Of a stretch of 64,000 nt of DNA, positions 44,808-57,689 are shown piece by piece. Location of the stretch: positions 5,910,077 through 5,974,076 of the forward strand of contig CM046845.1 of the NCBI GenBank assembly GCA_025618425.1. Direction: 5' to 3'. Numbering within the stretch: position 1 is the stretch's first letter; each line of letters begins with the position of its first letter. The position numbers and the translations under genes were made by a program. The notes under the pieces are model-generated. The model was not told the DNA's origin. It searched no databases and saw nothing but the letters and a program-made list of their open reading frames with translations. The DNA is from Heliocidaris tuberculata (Eukaryota > Echinodermata > Echinoidea > Camarodonta > Echinometridae).

Positions 44808-45652
44808 AAACCCAATTGCAACCCTAACTGTATTTTTTAAAGTAATAAAGACAGGAGCAAGTGTTACCAGAGAAATGTCGAAGCACTAAAAAAAATAAAA
44901 TAAACAAACTCATACTTTTAATGTTGGAAACAGAAAAAAATATAAATTTAGAACTAACGGGGCGCTGTGGTTTGAGGCAGCGGAAGGGAGCCGTTAATAG
45001 CGACGTAACGGTCAATTTAGAGTTAGGCAAACATTCGTCTAGGCCGGACACCCGAGCACTCTGGCTGGCTATACCCCGCACTGGCCCGGAAGGAAGACTG
45101 ATGTCAATGAACAGACGGACACTTCCACTGCTAAAAATGAACCCCTGTCATTTTCCCGCGCTCCTGGATTGATGGAGTTGTGATGAGCAGTTATGTATTC
45201 GAATCTCTCTCTCTCCCCCCTCCCTATCTTATAATGTTTATCTTTTTAGTTTAAATTAATTTTTTCAAAGGTTGATATGATCAGGTAGCTCCTAAAACAA
45301 ACAAACAAAATAATGAAATGGCAAACATATTTTTAAAAGTTAAAATAACACATAGCATAAAGTTAATAGGGAATATAAAACACTTTAAAACAAAAGGTAA
45401 TTGCGAATTAGAGATCACGTGCCATGTACAGTTGTGCCCAAAAGTTAACATTCACCTGGAGAAAAAAAACAGTTTACCTCACATTTTCCCGACTCAATCT
45501 TTCCTATTAGGAGCGTCGAGTCGTACATTTGTCTCGAAGTTATTTTACTTGAGACAAAACTTGTCTGTTCCTTGAGGGGAAAATATGATTGGAATGAGTA
45601 GAGTTTTGGAAATGTACATTGCTTTTCTATCAGGTGTATGTAAACTTGGCTA
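44808..45652. other. Unassigned sequence between elements
   Basis: Contains a short GC-rich patch (about 44950-45180) with open frames on both strands that I cannot assign. Confidence 0.35.
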
Positions 45653-45861
45653 CACTCTAAAAACTAAAGTGTTAAATCACCATTTTAAAGGGCCGAGGAG
45701 TGACAACTTTTTCAAATTGGTAGATTAACTCTTTTAAACTGCTGGATTCAGCCTTTATAGTGTTGTATCCAGCATGTTAAAAGTGTTAATCTACAATTTT
45801 GAAAAAGTTGTCACTCCTCGGCCCTTTTAAATGGTGATTTAACTCTTTAGTTTTTAGGGTG
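45653..45861. mobile_element. Near-perfect palindromic MITE, 209 bp, TA flanked
   Basis: CACTCTAAAAACTAAAGTGT... mirrored by ...CTTTAGTTTTTAGGGTG, flanked by TA (45651-45652, 45862-45863). Arms of about 85 bp with few mismatches ('ggccgaggagtgacaac' and complement) leave a small loop. Confidence 0.92.
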
Positions 45862-47288
45862 TACGTTAGTGCTTCACATTATAAGCAAAGATGTTTCCCG
45901 AATCATGAAAACAAAGAAAATGTATTATAAACATTTGGGGCTCTGAAACAGATCACAGCCTGGAAAACTTAGAGAACTTTAGAACAATCGCTGAAAAAGA
46001 AAATGCATTACAATTGCAAAGTTTGAGTAACAAAAAAATTTAATGTTACAGAATCATGACCTGCCATTCTGTAATACATGTTGTTCTATTATTTATTTAT
46101 TTATTTATGTGAACATATTTAATCAGGATGACAAGATCAGTTAAAACTGTTTTACATCATGGTCCTGAGATTAAAAAAACATGAATATGAAAGAAAATAA
46201 CAAAAAATAGATATCAACAGTATATTGAAAGCATCGATAAAAATAATTAAGTTATTATATATAATGTGTGGAAAAATATCACAATGATAATTCCAAAATA
46301 TTCTTGCATTAAACTCAGAATGTAAAAGATGTGGCATAAGATAATAAATTTAATCTTTTCATGGGCATACGTCACAAGTTTGCCAGGGGGCTGACGTCTA
46401 TCACTTTTCCAGTTTCTCAACTTAGCGAGGTGACGAGTACCCGGAAAAGAGATGACGAGTACCCGAATATTGGTAAATTTCGAAATTCTGAAATGGGATG
46501 GGGGCCGAGGGCGGGCTTCAGCCCCTAACCTTTTCCCGTTAATATTTTCAAGGTTTCAAGGTTGTTTTTTCCCCCTCAAAAGTCGAACAAACGAACATGT
46601 ATACACAAATTGATATGACATAATATCAAACAAAATTTAGTTAAGAAGTATTTACATACAAGGGAAAAGGCTGGAGGAGACATAATTACACATAATAAAC
46701 AGCTGTACCATCATTATTTCGGTTAAATTAGACATAGCAAAGAAGCATAAGTGGAGGAGTCTATTGAAAAGCTCGGCTTGTATTTTATGTACATATATGT
46801 CCTCATAAATGAAACATAACTGAACGTTACCTCTTTATTGGTGTAATGTTGCTCTCCTTTTTTGTCATATTTCCAAATTACGAAAAGCTTACCTTGCTGA
46901 GACATTGATTTAGGAAAACTGGACTGGTGGCGTATCTAGCACACAATGGAACAGGTGTACGCCCTTAATACAATGTAACTTTAAATGCTTTAAATGGGTT
47001 AGCGGCACAAGGATCTACTTAGATATATTTACCCCCTCCCCTGTTCGGGGGGAAGGATTCCCCCCCCCCCTCTGTTTATCAATATTTGACTATATGGGCC
47101 AACAGGAGTTTGTGTGATGTCCACGAATTTTTCTAAAAGTTGGGAATTAAAACCATATTTTGGGTGCTGAGAAGAGATGAATAAAGGTGACGTGTTTTAA
47201 ATCATTTTAATTGGTTAGTTTAATGAGTGCCCCTCTACAGATGTGATACATTTCTTTGAATTCTTTTGATGCGCATTGTACTTAAATT
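45862..47288. other. AT-rich non-coding sequence
   Basis: No gene. A repeat-like patch at 46370-46470 ('tttgccagggggctgacgtct') is shared in part with 25915-25945. Confidence 0.4.
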
Positions 47289-47452
47289 AGGGGCGGATCA
47301 AAGATTTTGTAAATGAGTGGTGCACAATTCCGAAAAAATACACATTTAAGAGGGCACACTTTTGTGCTATGTACTTAAGGTATGTCAGTTGGGTTTCAAC
47401 AGGGGGCATGGGCCTGTTGCCTCCCCCCCCCCCTCCCCTAAATCAGCCACTG
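47289..47452. repeat. Interspersed repeat 'AGGGGCGGATC', copy 2
   Basis: Same family as 22078-22231 ('gtacttaaggtatgtcagttgggtt'), with C-run and 'aaatcagccactg' at the right end. Confidence 0.65.
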
Positions 47453-49119
47453 CTTATACTTTGCGTGTTGGCGACTAGTAAAATAGAGCGATTCTAAAGG
47501 GGGTCAGAAGTTATCGGGTCTGTCCAGGGGCCAATAAATCTGAACCGTTCATTTGAAGAACTGCTTAAAGGCCAAAAACTAATGGAGAGGCAGGGAAAGT
47601 GAAAGACACTGGGATAAAGATCGCATTCTAAATTCTGACAATTCATTTCCGTTTGCTAACTTTGACTAGACAGTTCTGTCGCGAGGGACGATGCTATTGG
47701 CTCGCACCAGTTTATTTTGCTTTTGTGCCTTCCTCAGTCGAGCAAAGACTTTCTCCCCTTGATTCTATATAGGGGTATACGGGTCAACTCGCTGCTCATG
47801 CTTCGAATGGATCCAGAATAAGATTTGATGGAAGGAAAATTTTCTTCATAAAATGTTTGATAGAAGTATGAGTATAAAAGAATACCACTGCGCGAGAAAA
47901 AGCATAGGAAACAAGCAATAAAATATATTTTAAAACAATATTTGAAAAAATACGAATAACGGAAATATTAGCGAAAGAAGACCATTGCGTGAGAAAAGGC
48001 ACATGAAATCGCATAAAATATGTAAAACTTGAAATGAAAATAATAAAAGATAGATGGTAAGTATCAGGTGAATAGGGAGGTGGAAAACATTAGTACATCA
48101 CTTCAGTAATTATTTAACAATAAAGGAACAGAATCAGTCACATTTTGACAATGAAAGCAGAAAAAACCCAACAAGATAAAAATTCATTAAGAAAAGACTA
48201 GGACTTGACGAGATTGATGATCCATGCGGGACAGATAACATACAAATTTATAAATTCATTAAATTTACTTAATAAGTTTATATGAATTATATCGAATGTT
48301 ATGAATATACCGTACCAAAGTGATGATAGTAAATCGTCTGCTTAGAGCAAGGAGGGTGTTGACTCATATACTTTTACACAGAGTTAAGGCCCTTCTGGCT
48401 CTCAACTAACGAGATTTCAAATTCTTCACAGTTCTAGGCTTAAAAAGACAAGATGAAATCACTTTTGATAATACAGTGCTTCGTTTTGCAATAGGTTTGA
48501 ATTTAATTGATATTTAGTTGTATACCCGCCAAAATTTAGAGAGGATGAGGAGAACTGCCTGCAAAAAAAGCCGACAACAAAAAGAAATAGGAGGGGAGGA
48601 AGAGAGTACGACTTTTGAGGCGAAAGAGGAAACATGAGATACCTTTAAAATTATATTAAAGGATAAAAAAAAAGATCTGAAGGATAAACAAAACCGTCCT
48701 TCACTGTAAAAATCCCTAGCATCCAGATACAACTTAATATCGATTACGTTCATAAATATACTCTAGCTGAAGTAACTGATTCTTTCATTTAAATCAAGTT
48801 CGCACTTTCCAGATTTTCCTGTATTCATGTTATTCAGATAGATTGACTTTTCGTTTCTTTCATTTCGGTTTCTCTTCTTATTTTCTTCAAGTTTATAATA
48901 TTCCTGTTCAATTTGTAATTTTCATTCAGTATTTATAGTATACCATACGGGTTTTTTTTATATACGTTGTAATACTTATTGTGTTTTTGTGTTCATTTTA
49001 CGAACTTAAAGCGTGGATGTTTAATTGATTGATAAAGATATGTATATTTATTATTTTTTGAAATCGTTGTATATATGTTCTACTTTTTAAAAATGTGAAA
49101 TATGTTGTGTACTTTTTAA

Positions 49120-49208
49120 GTGAATGCAGGGTTCTCTGCAGGTCCAAAAATGGACCTGAAATGAGACTACGCTGTTGAAATAAAATTGAATAAATAAATA
49201 AATAATCT
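49120..49208 (+). mobile_element. Non-LTR retroposon 3' tail
   Basis: 'gttctctgcaggtccaaaaatggacctgaaatgagactac' then 'gttgaaataaa' and an (AATA)n tail. AT-rich UTR-like sequence precedes it. Class not resolved. Confidence 0.5.
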
Positions 49209-49224
49209 AATATGAGGACTGTTT

Positions 49225-49670
49225 GCAATTTTGATAAGGGATGTCTAAAAATGTATCCTTTTTGGCAAGAAAGCTTTTTTATTGCCCCTATTAAAAAAAT
49301 TTGCTCGGATTATTCGGGGAAAATGAACTCCAGAGCTCACCCAAAATTTTCGGTAGTTTTCCCTAAAAAATCTTGAACGACTGTTTGATTTTAAACGGTG
49401 ATTATGGATCTATTAAAACATTTTGTTCAAATTGTAGAATATAATTCCTAAAGGATATCCAAAAGTGTATCTCTTTTTGCAAGAAGGCTCTTTCATTGCC
49501 CCCATAAAAATAATGCTGGAAAAATTATCGTTCAGGGTAAATGAACTCCAAAGCTCAACCCCAAAATTTTGTATTTTCCCCTATTTTTTTTTTTTTTTTT
49601 TTTTGACGATTGTTAGATTTAAACAATGATTACAGATCTATTTAAACATTTGTTCAGGTTGTAGAATCTA
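49225..49670. repeat. ~220-bp direct duplication (two diverged units)
   Basis: Both units contain 'caagaa-gct-ttt-attgcccc', 'atgaactcc-aagctca-cc', 'acgattgtt' and 'gatctatt-aaacatttgttca-gttgtagaat' in the same order. Confidence 0.8.
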
Positions 49671-49982
49671 AAGTTAGTTTATTTTCCTCTCCCGCCAACC
49701 ATTATTCAGTTTTATTTTACCAGACACAGGCTCGTTAAAAATACCCCACAATTCCTTAGCGGAACCCCGTGTCTAGAACGGCTTCCCCGGTGTACAGTGC
49801 CAATGGTCATTACAAACGTCCACATAAATTATTGTTTTGTGGGGTCAGTTATGACTACAAGCGACAAAATTTTACCTAGACGTTCCCGCCAAAAGAGAAA
49901 CAAGAGCTAAAGTTATGATCCATAACGTCTGACTCATAAATAAATATCTGGTGGTCGAACAAGTCTGCGTGAAGGGTTTTCA

Positions 49983-49984
<2 letters not shown>

Positions 49985-50029
<45 letters not shown>

Positions 50030-50030
50030 G
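49985..50030. repeat. (CT)n microsatellite followed by poly-G
   Basis: About 20 CT units, then a G run at 50031-50040. Confidence 0.9.
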
Positions 50031-50264
50031 GGGGGGGGGGGAGGGGGGTCGTAAGGAGATTGACGTTTTTTGCCAGACTACTTGGTTCTTTAGGGTTTCG
50101 TATAGTCTAGTGGTTTAATCACTTGACTGCAATATAAAGGTTGTGAGTTCGAGTTCTGGCCCCTCACGACACTTGTGTCCTAATATATAAGAAACGCATT
50201 TTGTCCACTTTCCTTGCTTTTCTCCACCCAGGTGTTAAATGGGTACTCGGATGCGAATGTCCAT

Positions 50265-51247
50265 GGGTGTCGATCCCGGGCGATGGGGGTATATACCCCC
50301 CCCCCCCCCCTCAAAAAAAAAATTGGGGTGGGGGATGGCCTGTATATCATCCCCCAATATTTTTGGATAAAATGAATAAGAATTATGATACATTAACTTT
50401 GAACTAACAGTTATTCAAACTCATTATGTTTTATCTTGAAACACCATCACATTCTTTAATGATTAGAAGTAAAGAAATAAGAAATGCCATAATTTCAATG
50501 CGAAAATATTGAAGAAAATTCTTTCGCTCGCATTGTTATTCTCAATTAAGGGGTTCCGTCCATTGGCGTAGATCCGTGCATTCATTCTTTCCATTAAAAA
50601 CCATTTTGGGATGCTCTAAAATGTAAGTTTTATAGACAGACTTTTGAAAAAGTCCCTGGTGTGGGAGGGAGTATACCCCCTCCCACACCCCCCCCCCCCT
50701 GCTCAGTTGCTTCGCTCAGTGACGTATCTAGGGAGCAGGGGGCACGTGCCCCGGGCGGCACTTGGAGGGGGCACAAAAAACGCAAAGGAGAGAAAGAAAA
50801 AAGGGGAAATTAAGAAAAATCATAATCCTTTCGGATTATGCGCCCCCAAATTCCCAAATGTAAATGCACTAAAAAATCTAGTTTTTGAAGGTTTGAAATG
50901 CGAAACTTTTCCAAAGCTCGGTCGCTTTGCTCCCTCGCATAATTATTTTCTTTCCGGATCTCGTAATTTCGCGCCAGTATATAGTTCTTAAATAGCTTAA
51001 AGGGTTCAAAATTTGAAAAAAATAAAGATGTAATTGCTTTGCTTATAAGTAAGGTTCAAAATTTGAAAAAAATAAAGGATGTAATTGCTTTGCTCAAGCC
51101 TATATGCTATTGTAGAAGTTGAATAGAAAACCATCAATGTAGCCTATAAAATTCGATATCAACAGTTGCAAAATTCCTAGATGAAAAACGCCACTGGCTT
51201 CGCTCCCTCGCCAGTCATCCCCCAATCGTGAACACGGATCGACACCC
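50265..51247. mobile_element. Insertion with inverted GGGTGTCGATCC ends inside the SINE
   Basis: GGGTGTCGATCC (50265) is exactly mirrored by GGATCGACACCC (51236-51247). Inside are a G/C-run foldback patch (50280-50350), a 'gtgacgtatctagggagcag' repeat motif, and a 50-bp direct duplication at 50999-51100. No ORF recognised. Confidence 0.65.
50999..51100. repeat. ~52-bp direct duplication
   Basis: 'ggttcaaaatttgaaaaaaa' plus 'taaa-gatgtaattgctttgct' occurs twice in tandem. Confidence 0.85.
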
Positions 51248-51786
51248 CTGCTAATGCCAATGTGAGTAGAATGTGCCTCTGTAAAAATGGTTGGCAGGCT
51301 GGAATGCTCCCTGGGTAGGCCTAATACTATGTAAAGCGCTTTGATCAGTTACATAATTGGAAAGGCACTATTTTAAAAAAAATACTATATACAGTATATT
51401 ATAGAAAAATTGCATGAATTACTGAAGTAAATTCATCCCCGTCATGATTGTGTCAAACACCCTGACACCCCCCCCCCCCCCCCCGAAACGCGCACTGGCC
51501 CGACACTATTGCCCTTTGTTATAAACATTTTGAATATCAAATCAAATTTCTTTCATAGTAATGTATAGGAAGAAGCAAACATGGACGACGGCAAAGGATA
51601 TGAAACTACCCATTTAGATTTTTTTGTCCTCAAATTTGGAATTTTCGTAATCTTGTCTGCATATTCCCAAAATACTTTTCCTTTGCTAGTTAGAAAGTTT
51701 TCGGCTAACCTAGTCAACTTAACTCAGCCACGATCAGAATGATCTAGCGACGCCCCAAGAAGAAAAAAGAGAGAAAGGGGAAGGGA

Positions 51787-51792
<6 letters not shown>

Positions 51793-51841
<49 letters not shown>
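51793..51841. repeat. (GA)n microsatellite
   Basis: About 24 uninterrupted GA units. Confidence 0.95.
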
Positions 51842-51843
<2 letters not shown>

Positions 51844-52299
51844 AAGGTACTTTAAATTCCAAACTTCGTTCTTTTTAAGAAACAGAAAAGCCTTCATTTC
51901 CCCATTTCCCCTGTTCCAGTCGGTTCGAGAAATGAATGACAGTCGCTCGAAAGGTAAATATCATGTTTCAAGACCGAAGTCGGTCGGGTCAAATAAACTC
52001 TGCGCGATGAAGGAGGGTGTGTTCATGAGTTATTTCAAAGCATCAACATTATCAAAGATATTGATTTATACCGGTTTTTAAGACGGTCTGAACATGAAAA
52101 TGGTTTGCCAATTTCGTCAATAAGCCAATTCATTTCATAGGTAACGAAATTTTGAATCGTCTGTAATCCTTCTCTACATGCAAGATAATAAATTGTCATG
52201 ATACAAATAATGTTTGACATCTGAATGAATGATAATATGTGGGCGTATTTGACCAGGCGACTATGGAATCAAACAATATTATTAATAAAAGTGTACCTT

Positions 52300-52455
52300 T
52301 ATTCTTCAACCTATAGCAGTTTGGAGGGTTCGAATCTCAGCTTGGCACTAACATACTTTCGCGCGACATTATGCTTCACATATAATTGTTGGAGCCCTAG
52401 GAGCACCGCAGGGTGACGGACAAGAGCCATATAGAAGAAGCCACCATTATTATCA
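52300..52455 (+). mobile_element. SINE-like copy, partial
   Basis: Has a B-box-like GGTTCGAATCTC near 52328 and the tail 'gccatatagaagaagccaccattattat'. The head upstream is not clear. Confidence 0.5.
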
Positions 52456-53032
52456 ATTTCCTATTTCAGTAGGTCCTATTTAAGTGGGGTTTTTTTCTCA
52501 AACAGAATGATTATCATTTACCTTGTATAGAAGTGAAATATGTTTATTTGTGTTTATATAAGGGAAAGAAATAGTCTATTTGAAGGGGCAAGGGGGCAAT
52601 TTACCCACCACCCCCGAACAGATTTTCACCCTTGAAAAAAATGATAACTGACTTGAAAATCATAATGAAGCAATTATTTCTAAGTAAATTGTAACCAAAT
52701 TGCTCTTAAAACCTCATAAATTAAGGATAAATTAAACAACAAAACAAAAAACAAACAAACAAATTGTTAAGTAGACTTTTTGAAGCTAATAGTCAAACGT
52801 TAATTTAGCTTATGTTTGGGCACGTAATATTAAGCAGAGCGAATTCGAACACCACTAAATGTGAAGTAGCTTCAAACATAAAAAAATAAACCTGTCCAAA
52901 CACTTTCAATCCAAACGGGATTTTGATCGCTCACTTCTCTCGCTCGCAAATGGTGCTGTTGCTAATGATACTACAATGGATCAAAAATTGAAACTAAATC
53001 AAAATCATAATTTCCAAATTGTGAAGAGGTGG

Positions 53033-53803
53033 ATTAACCCTTACTGTAATGGGGGGGGGGGGGGGCTGGGAGCCGCCCCCAAACAAATTTTGCCATGCAT
53101 TTCGAACCGCTGCATTTCACGCCACACCACTTTCTGATTTCTTTTTTTTTTCAAGTCTTGCGCATCTTTTGACACCAAGTTTGCAAAAATCGGTCAAACC
53201 GTTACCGAGTCACGTGACCTTTTGTGACCTCATGTCAGCCCGAAAACGGAGATTTTCTGAGTTTTGTGTACAAACATTTCCTCATGTATCTCCTTTATCA
53301 CCTATAATTTCTTCTTTAAGCTGTAATTATCATCTATTCTAAATGAATATTGGTTCAGATAACACTCTGAAACAGCAGACTTAAAAAAAAAACAATAAAA
53401 AAATTAAGTTGAAAAATAAAGAAATACATAAGAAATTCGTAAAACAATAGAGTACATAAGAATTGAAATCAGTTTCAAAATTTTTCTTATGTAATAATGT
53501 TTTTAAGGTTTAGAAAGAACTTCTTGCATTAAAATCTCCAAGGCCTTTCTTTACTTGATTATCAATGGAAATGTATATTTACGCATAAATTTGCATAAAT
53601 TATCATTTTAAATGAAAAAAGAAAGATTTACATAAAATAACAATGGATTTGTGTTCTTTACGCGATTTTCAAGGTCCGTGCAAAATTTTGCGGCGATCGG
53701 TCATGTCGCGGCCGAGATAGGGGGGGGGGGGGGGCTCAGAGGTCCCCCCCCCCCCTCCTCAGTCAGAGAGGTGCTTGAAATAGCCCTGTACATTAAGGGT
53801 TAA
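53033..53803 (-). mobile_element. ~770-bp inverted-repeat-ended element, copy 2
   Basis: Reverse-orientation copy of 44045-44807, with ends 'ttaacccttactgtaatgggg' and '...cattaagggttaaa'. It has extra poly-G and poly-C runs near both ends. Confidence 0.88.
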
Positions 53804-54344
53804 AGGGACATCCGACGTGCTACCCCCTCCCCTTTCCGATGTAAATTAGGGACTGGAAAGGGATATTTTCTGGATCATGGTTGGCTGGGATGCCCCCCCC
53901 CCCCCAAGCCCAGGTCCAGATACGCCACTGATTAGGAACTTTAATACCAATGTATAGAAATAACACAACTTTATCCAGCTAGGCATTATATTATTCAAAC
54001 ACTTTCTCCTTTCAATGTATGCATATAAATTGCATCCTTGACACTTTTCTTTGGAGACAGTGATCGAAAGTGATGCTATAACAAGTATTCGAGTTTTACT
54101 TCGTTTCTAATTGGATGACATGAGTTCCACGTTGGCTAGACGTGCTTTTCACGATAATTAGTTTACTGTGTAATAATTCACAAATGTGTGCCGCCAAAAG
54201 TAAGAGGCGTGATGAACTGAGAAGGCGGGGATATTGAATCTCCTTCTGATATGGACCCAGCCTCATTGAAAATCTGTCAAATAAAAGAAATTAAAGCGGA
54301 TGTTTTCCCCACACAAATTGTATTAACATCGGTCGTTTGCTATT

Positions 54345-54590
54345 TATAGTCGTCATAGGTATGGTCATCACTATACCTTTAGGGCCTATCATTTTGACGA
54401 CGACGATAATGGTGATCATCATCATCATCACAGTCATCATCAACTACCACCAACACCAATTATCCTCCACGTCTTCGTCATTATCAACAGTGCGTCAGTG
54501 CCATCAGCATAAACGTCATCAGCGTTTTCTTCATCGCTATCATTGTCGATAATGCCGTCATCATTATCATAATCAGTCACTGTCGCTACA
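54345..54590. repeat. Degenerate (CAT)n/(ATC)n tract
   Basis: Imperfect trinucleotide repeat that gives an Ile/Val-rich then His-rich open frame with no gene character. Confidence 0.75.
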
Positions 54591-54634
54591 TGGGGGGCAA
54601 ATGGGGCCGATTCCCAATATGATGTTTCATCAAG

Positions 54635-54725
54635 TGAAAAAAGAAAATAAGAAGAAGAAAAAAGAAGAAAAGGAAGAGAAAAGGGAAAGAAAAGGAAGAA
54701 AGAAGAAAAGAAAAATAGAAAGAAA
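54635..54725. repeat. Polypurine tract
   Basis: A/G-only run of about 90 nt built from 'gaagaaaa' units. Confidence 0.85.
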
Positions 54726-56440
54726 TCAACTCAAACTCTATAGAACCCCTGTTATTTATGATGGAGAAAAATTATGACGTCATCTTTTATTCCTTACCCC
54801 TCCAATCAAATATAACCCTTGGTTAGCCATTTTGAATCATGTAAATCCTCACTGTTGTCAATTTCTTCAGTTGATAAATGCTATACAGCATAAATCACTG
54901 TGTTGAAAGTTTATGACAAATAAGTGAAAAATTAATTATGTCGGGAAACGAAATACAAATAATTGAATATAAAAGAAAAAATATGAATCAAAGCAACATG
55001 AATCAACTCAAACTACTAATAGCCCAAGAATCAATGTTGGATGATGAGAAGTTTAAAGGAGTACGAGGTGAGGATGGCTTTATAAAGTTTTTACCCTTCA
55101 ACAACCCCTCCCAATGACAGATATATAACATATTTCCTTTTGCATATCTTGGAGCTACTCCCTGCTAACGCTGAGACATATACATCTCTTTATAAGTACA
55201 TCACTTTACAAAAACTATGCAAAGCTTTAAATCTTGACTCAATGGAATGATAACATTGCTATTCAAATATGTACAGTTTATAATACCATTAATTCACTCT
55301 CCATTTTTGTAATTTATCATGTTACCTAAGTGTTATGTATTTTTTTTTTCAAGAATGATTTATTAAACTGCAGGACTCGTTGGGAAAGCAGTTTTGCATT
55401 AACTGAACATGCAAACCCTGCAGTATAAAATAAAGAAGACAAAATGAATAAATAATAAATAAATTATAAATGATATGCGGACAACAATCACTTCATATTT
55501 GGGTAGCGAGATGCCCGAATGTCTTCATAATTATAATTATTTTAACAAAGAGTGCAGTAACCCCCCCCCCCTCCCAAAAATGTGTCCTTACTCCTATGAT
55601 GAGGGGTATGAAACTTATTTGTAATCTGTTTATCAAATGGTATGAAAATTAAATAACTAAGGTTGAATAGAACATTGCCAATATATTTCTACGAAGTGCA
55701 ACCATAGTATGGCGTGTTAGAACCTAACCAACAAGAGTTTCATAAATTTTGCATGTGTTGCATGTGTGAATTATACACAATCATAATAATTATATGCGTA
55801 CATTCGTTCCTTTTTACCAGAAAAATATGGCACTGATAAACAAAAACCCAGAAGCATCTATTTATTTGCATTGTCATATCTGCAATTTATTTTCTTCATA
55901 TTAATTTAGCAATGACAAACCAGAGAAATGAGAGCCCAGGAGATCGTGTAAAGATCACTTTCCTTCTGATAAGGTTTCAGAAATACAAAAGTGCTGTTCC
56001 TTAATTCATCCCGAAGGCCGTCAAATCGAGGAGGGAGAAGGAAACACCCCTTACCACGCCCACTCATCATCTTTAGTCTACCAGTTCAGACTCGGCAGTG
56101 GGACTGGACCGAAGATGGGAAAGTTTTGATCAGCTGCTACGAGAACAGGGGACGTACTGCACATCAAGAGTTACGATTGGTAATTTTATCTCCTTATAGA
56201 ATTAGTCATATCTCCTTGGATTAATCGCATAATTATTTGCAATATTTTCTCTTCAAATATGTATTTCACATCTAACACGACAAAAACTACTTTCGAAAAA
56301 TAAACTCAAGACAATTTCATTAGCCCTGTCTATCATCTTTAGAAATGTGCGAACATTACAATGGCGTATTACGTAATCCGAACAAGATTTCTATGGGCAG
56401 TACAATAGGCCGTGTTGTCTAATCTTCCATGTTATAAAAG
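54726..56440. other. AT-rich sequence with a possible LINE coding relic
   Basis: No gene recognised. At about 56085-56180 the frame reads RQWDWTEDGKVLISCYENRG, which recalls the W-(TV)-x-(DE)-(DN)-x-x-(VL)-x-x-CY start of some invertebrate LINE ORFs. Evidence is thin. Confidence 0.3.
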
Positions 56441-56602
56441 ATAATTATATTTATTCTTGGGAACCTACACAAACAAGCTATCCTTTTCAGTAGGTTCCTT
56501 TTTCGTTTCATGATTTTGTACTTTGTCAATTATATTGTTTTGTACTATGGAAATTTGGAAATGAAATGAAATAAACCTTGCATCAATCAATCAATAAATC
56601 GT
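56441..56602 (+). mobile_element. Non-LTR retroposon 3' tail with (ATCA)n end
   Basis: 'tttggaaatgaaatgaaataaac' followed by 'atcaatcaatcaataaatc'. Only the terminal part is present. Confidence 0.5.
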
Positions 56603-56814
56603 AACTCTGTAACATAAACGAGTTATGATAAATATCAATTGTAACTTATGAAGTCATATTTTAATTGTATCTTTATTCAATTTATATTTCAGGGCCTAGA
56701 TCTGTCAAGTCTAATGGACACTTTTTTCGGTCTTCCAACGGCTATTCATCAAATTCCTGTCAAGACTAAGTCATTCGGTTAAAATTTCTTTCCATCTATC
56801 TATATCCCTGCCCC

Positions 56815-56818
<4 letters not shown>

Positions 56819-56873
<55 letters not shown>
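56819..56873. repeat. (CT)n microsatellite
   Basis: About 26 CT units. Confidence 0.95.
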
Positions 56874-56875
<2 letters not shown>

Positions 56876-57059
56876 ACTTTCATACTTTTCTTCTCACAAA
56901 GCTTGAATTTAGAAGCTGCAGCCACATGCACTTTCGGTGTAGGTTTATATGGCCAAATTAAACAAATTTATTTTTTAATTCTGTATAAAGTTTTCATTTC
57001 TTCTGGTTTTGCAAGCTCGTTAAAAAAAAAAATATCAGTTGTAAATGCATTGCATTATG

Positions 57060-57250
57060 CCGATTTATATTCTTATATTACAATACGCACCCTTCTTCAT
57101 TTTTATTTTTTATTTATATGATTAATGCGCACCCTTCTTATACATAGACTTTGTTTGATTTTCATATTGCACAGACTTCCTGAATAACAACCATTGGCTG
57201 GAGCAATATTACCATGTGGAAATAAAAATGAAATGAAATGAAATAAAAAA
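57060..57250 (+). mobile_element. Non-LTR retroposon 3' tail with (ATGAA)n end
   Basis: 'gactt-gtttgattttcatattg' and 'ggctggagcaatattaccatgtgg', then an 'aaatgaaatgaaatgaaataaaa' tail. Class not resolved. Confidence 0.5.
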
Positions 57251-57689
57251 CAAAACGTTATATTCCAGCAATTTCGCGTTTTGAGAGCATTTGATACGTT
57301 GCGACTCCTTTCCCAAAATTACATTTCATACCCGAAATGGGTCAATCCACTCATCAATTCGGAGAAAATGGAAACTGAAAGCAAAATGGATTTTCTCCGT
57401 AGGATAATTTTGTTCCCTCTTAATATGGACATTATTGTCGGACACAGACAACAAATTTTAAATGGAAGAGTTTTGACATAGTTTTTTTTTTTTTTTGGGG
57501 GGGGGGGTCAGAAAATACAAAATTCTAGTTATTATCGTTATGGTTTTTCTTCGGTTATGTCAATTTTCCTCCTTCAATTTCAATTTAGTATTGCAGAAGT
57601 TGTGAAGAAGTCATATCTCTAGCAACAGGTCTCTTGTGATGAAGACTAGGTATATATGGTGGTTAACCCCCGATTTTTCATTCTCTTGC

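Larger units (their letters stand above)
50099..51390 (+). mobile_element. tRNA-derived SINE split by a ~980-bp insertion
   Basis: The head has A box TAGTCTAGTGG (50103-50113) and a weak B box GTTCGAGTT (50147). The body 'ctccacccaggtgttaaatgggtac' runs to 50264. The remainder ('ggctggaatgctccctggg', 'gtaaagcgctttgatcag') resumes at 51248 and ends near 51390. Confidence 0.8.

Noticed and set aside
54774..54781. TGACGTCA palindrome as a CRE enhancer
   Set aside because: A single 8-mer far from any recognised gene has no supporting context.
55991..56224. A protein-coding gene
   Set aside because: No clear start, no adjoining exons with matching phase. The only similarity is a faint LINE-like motif.
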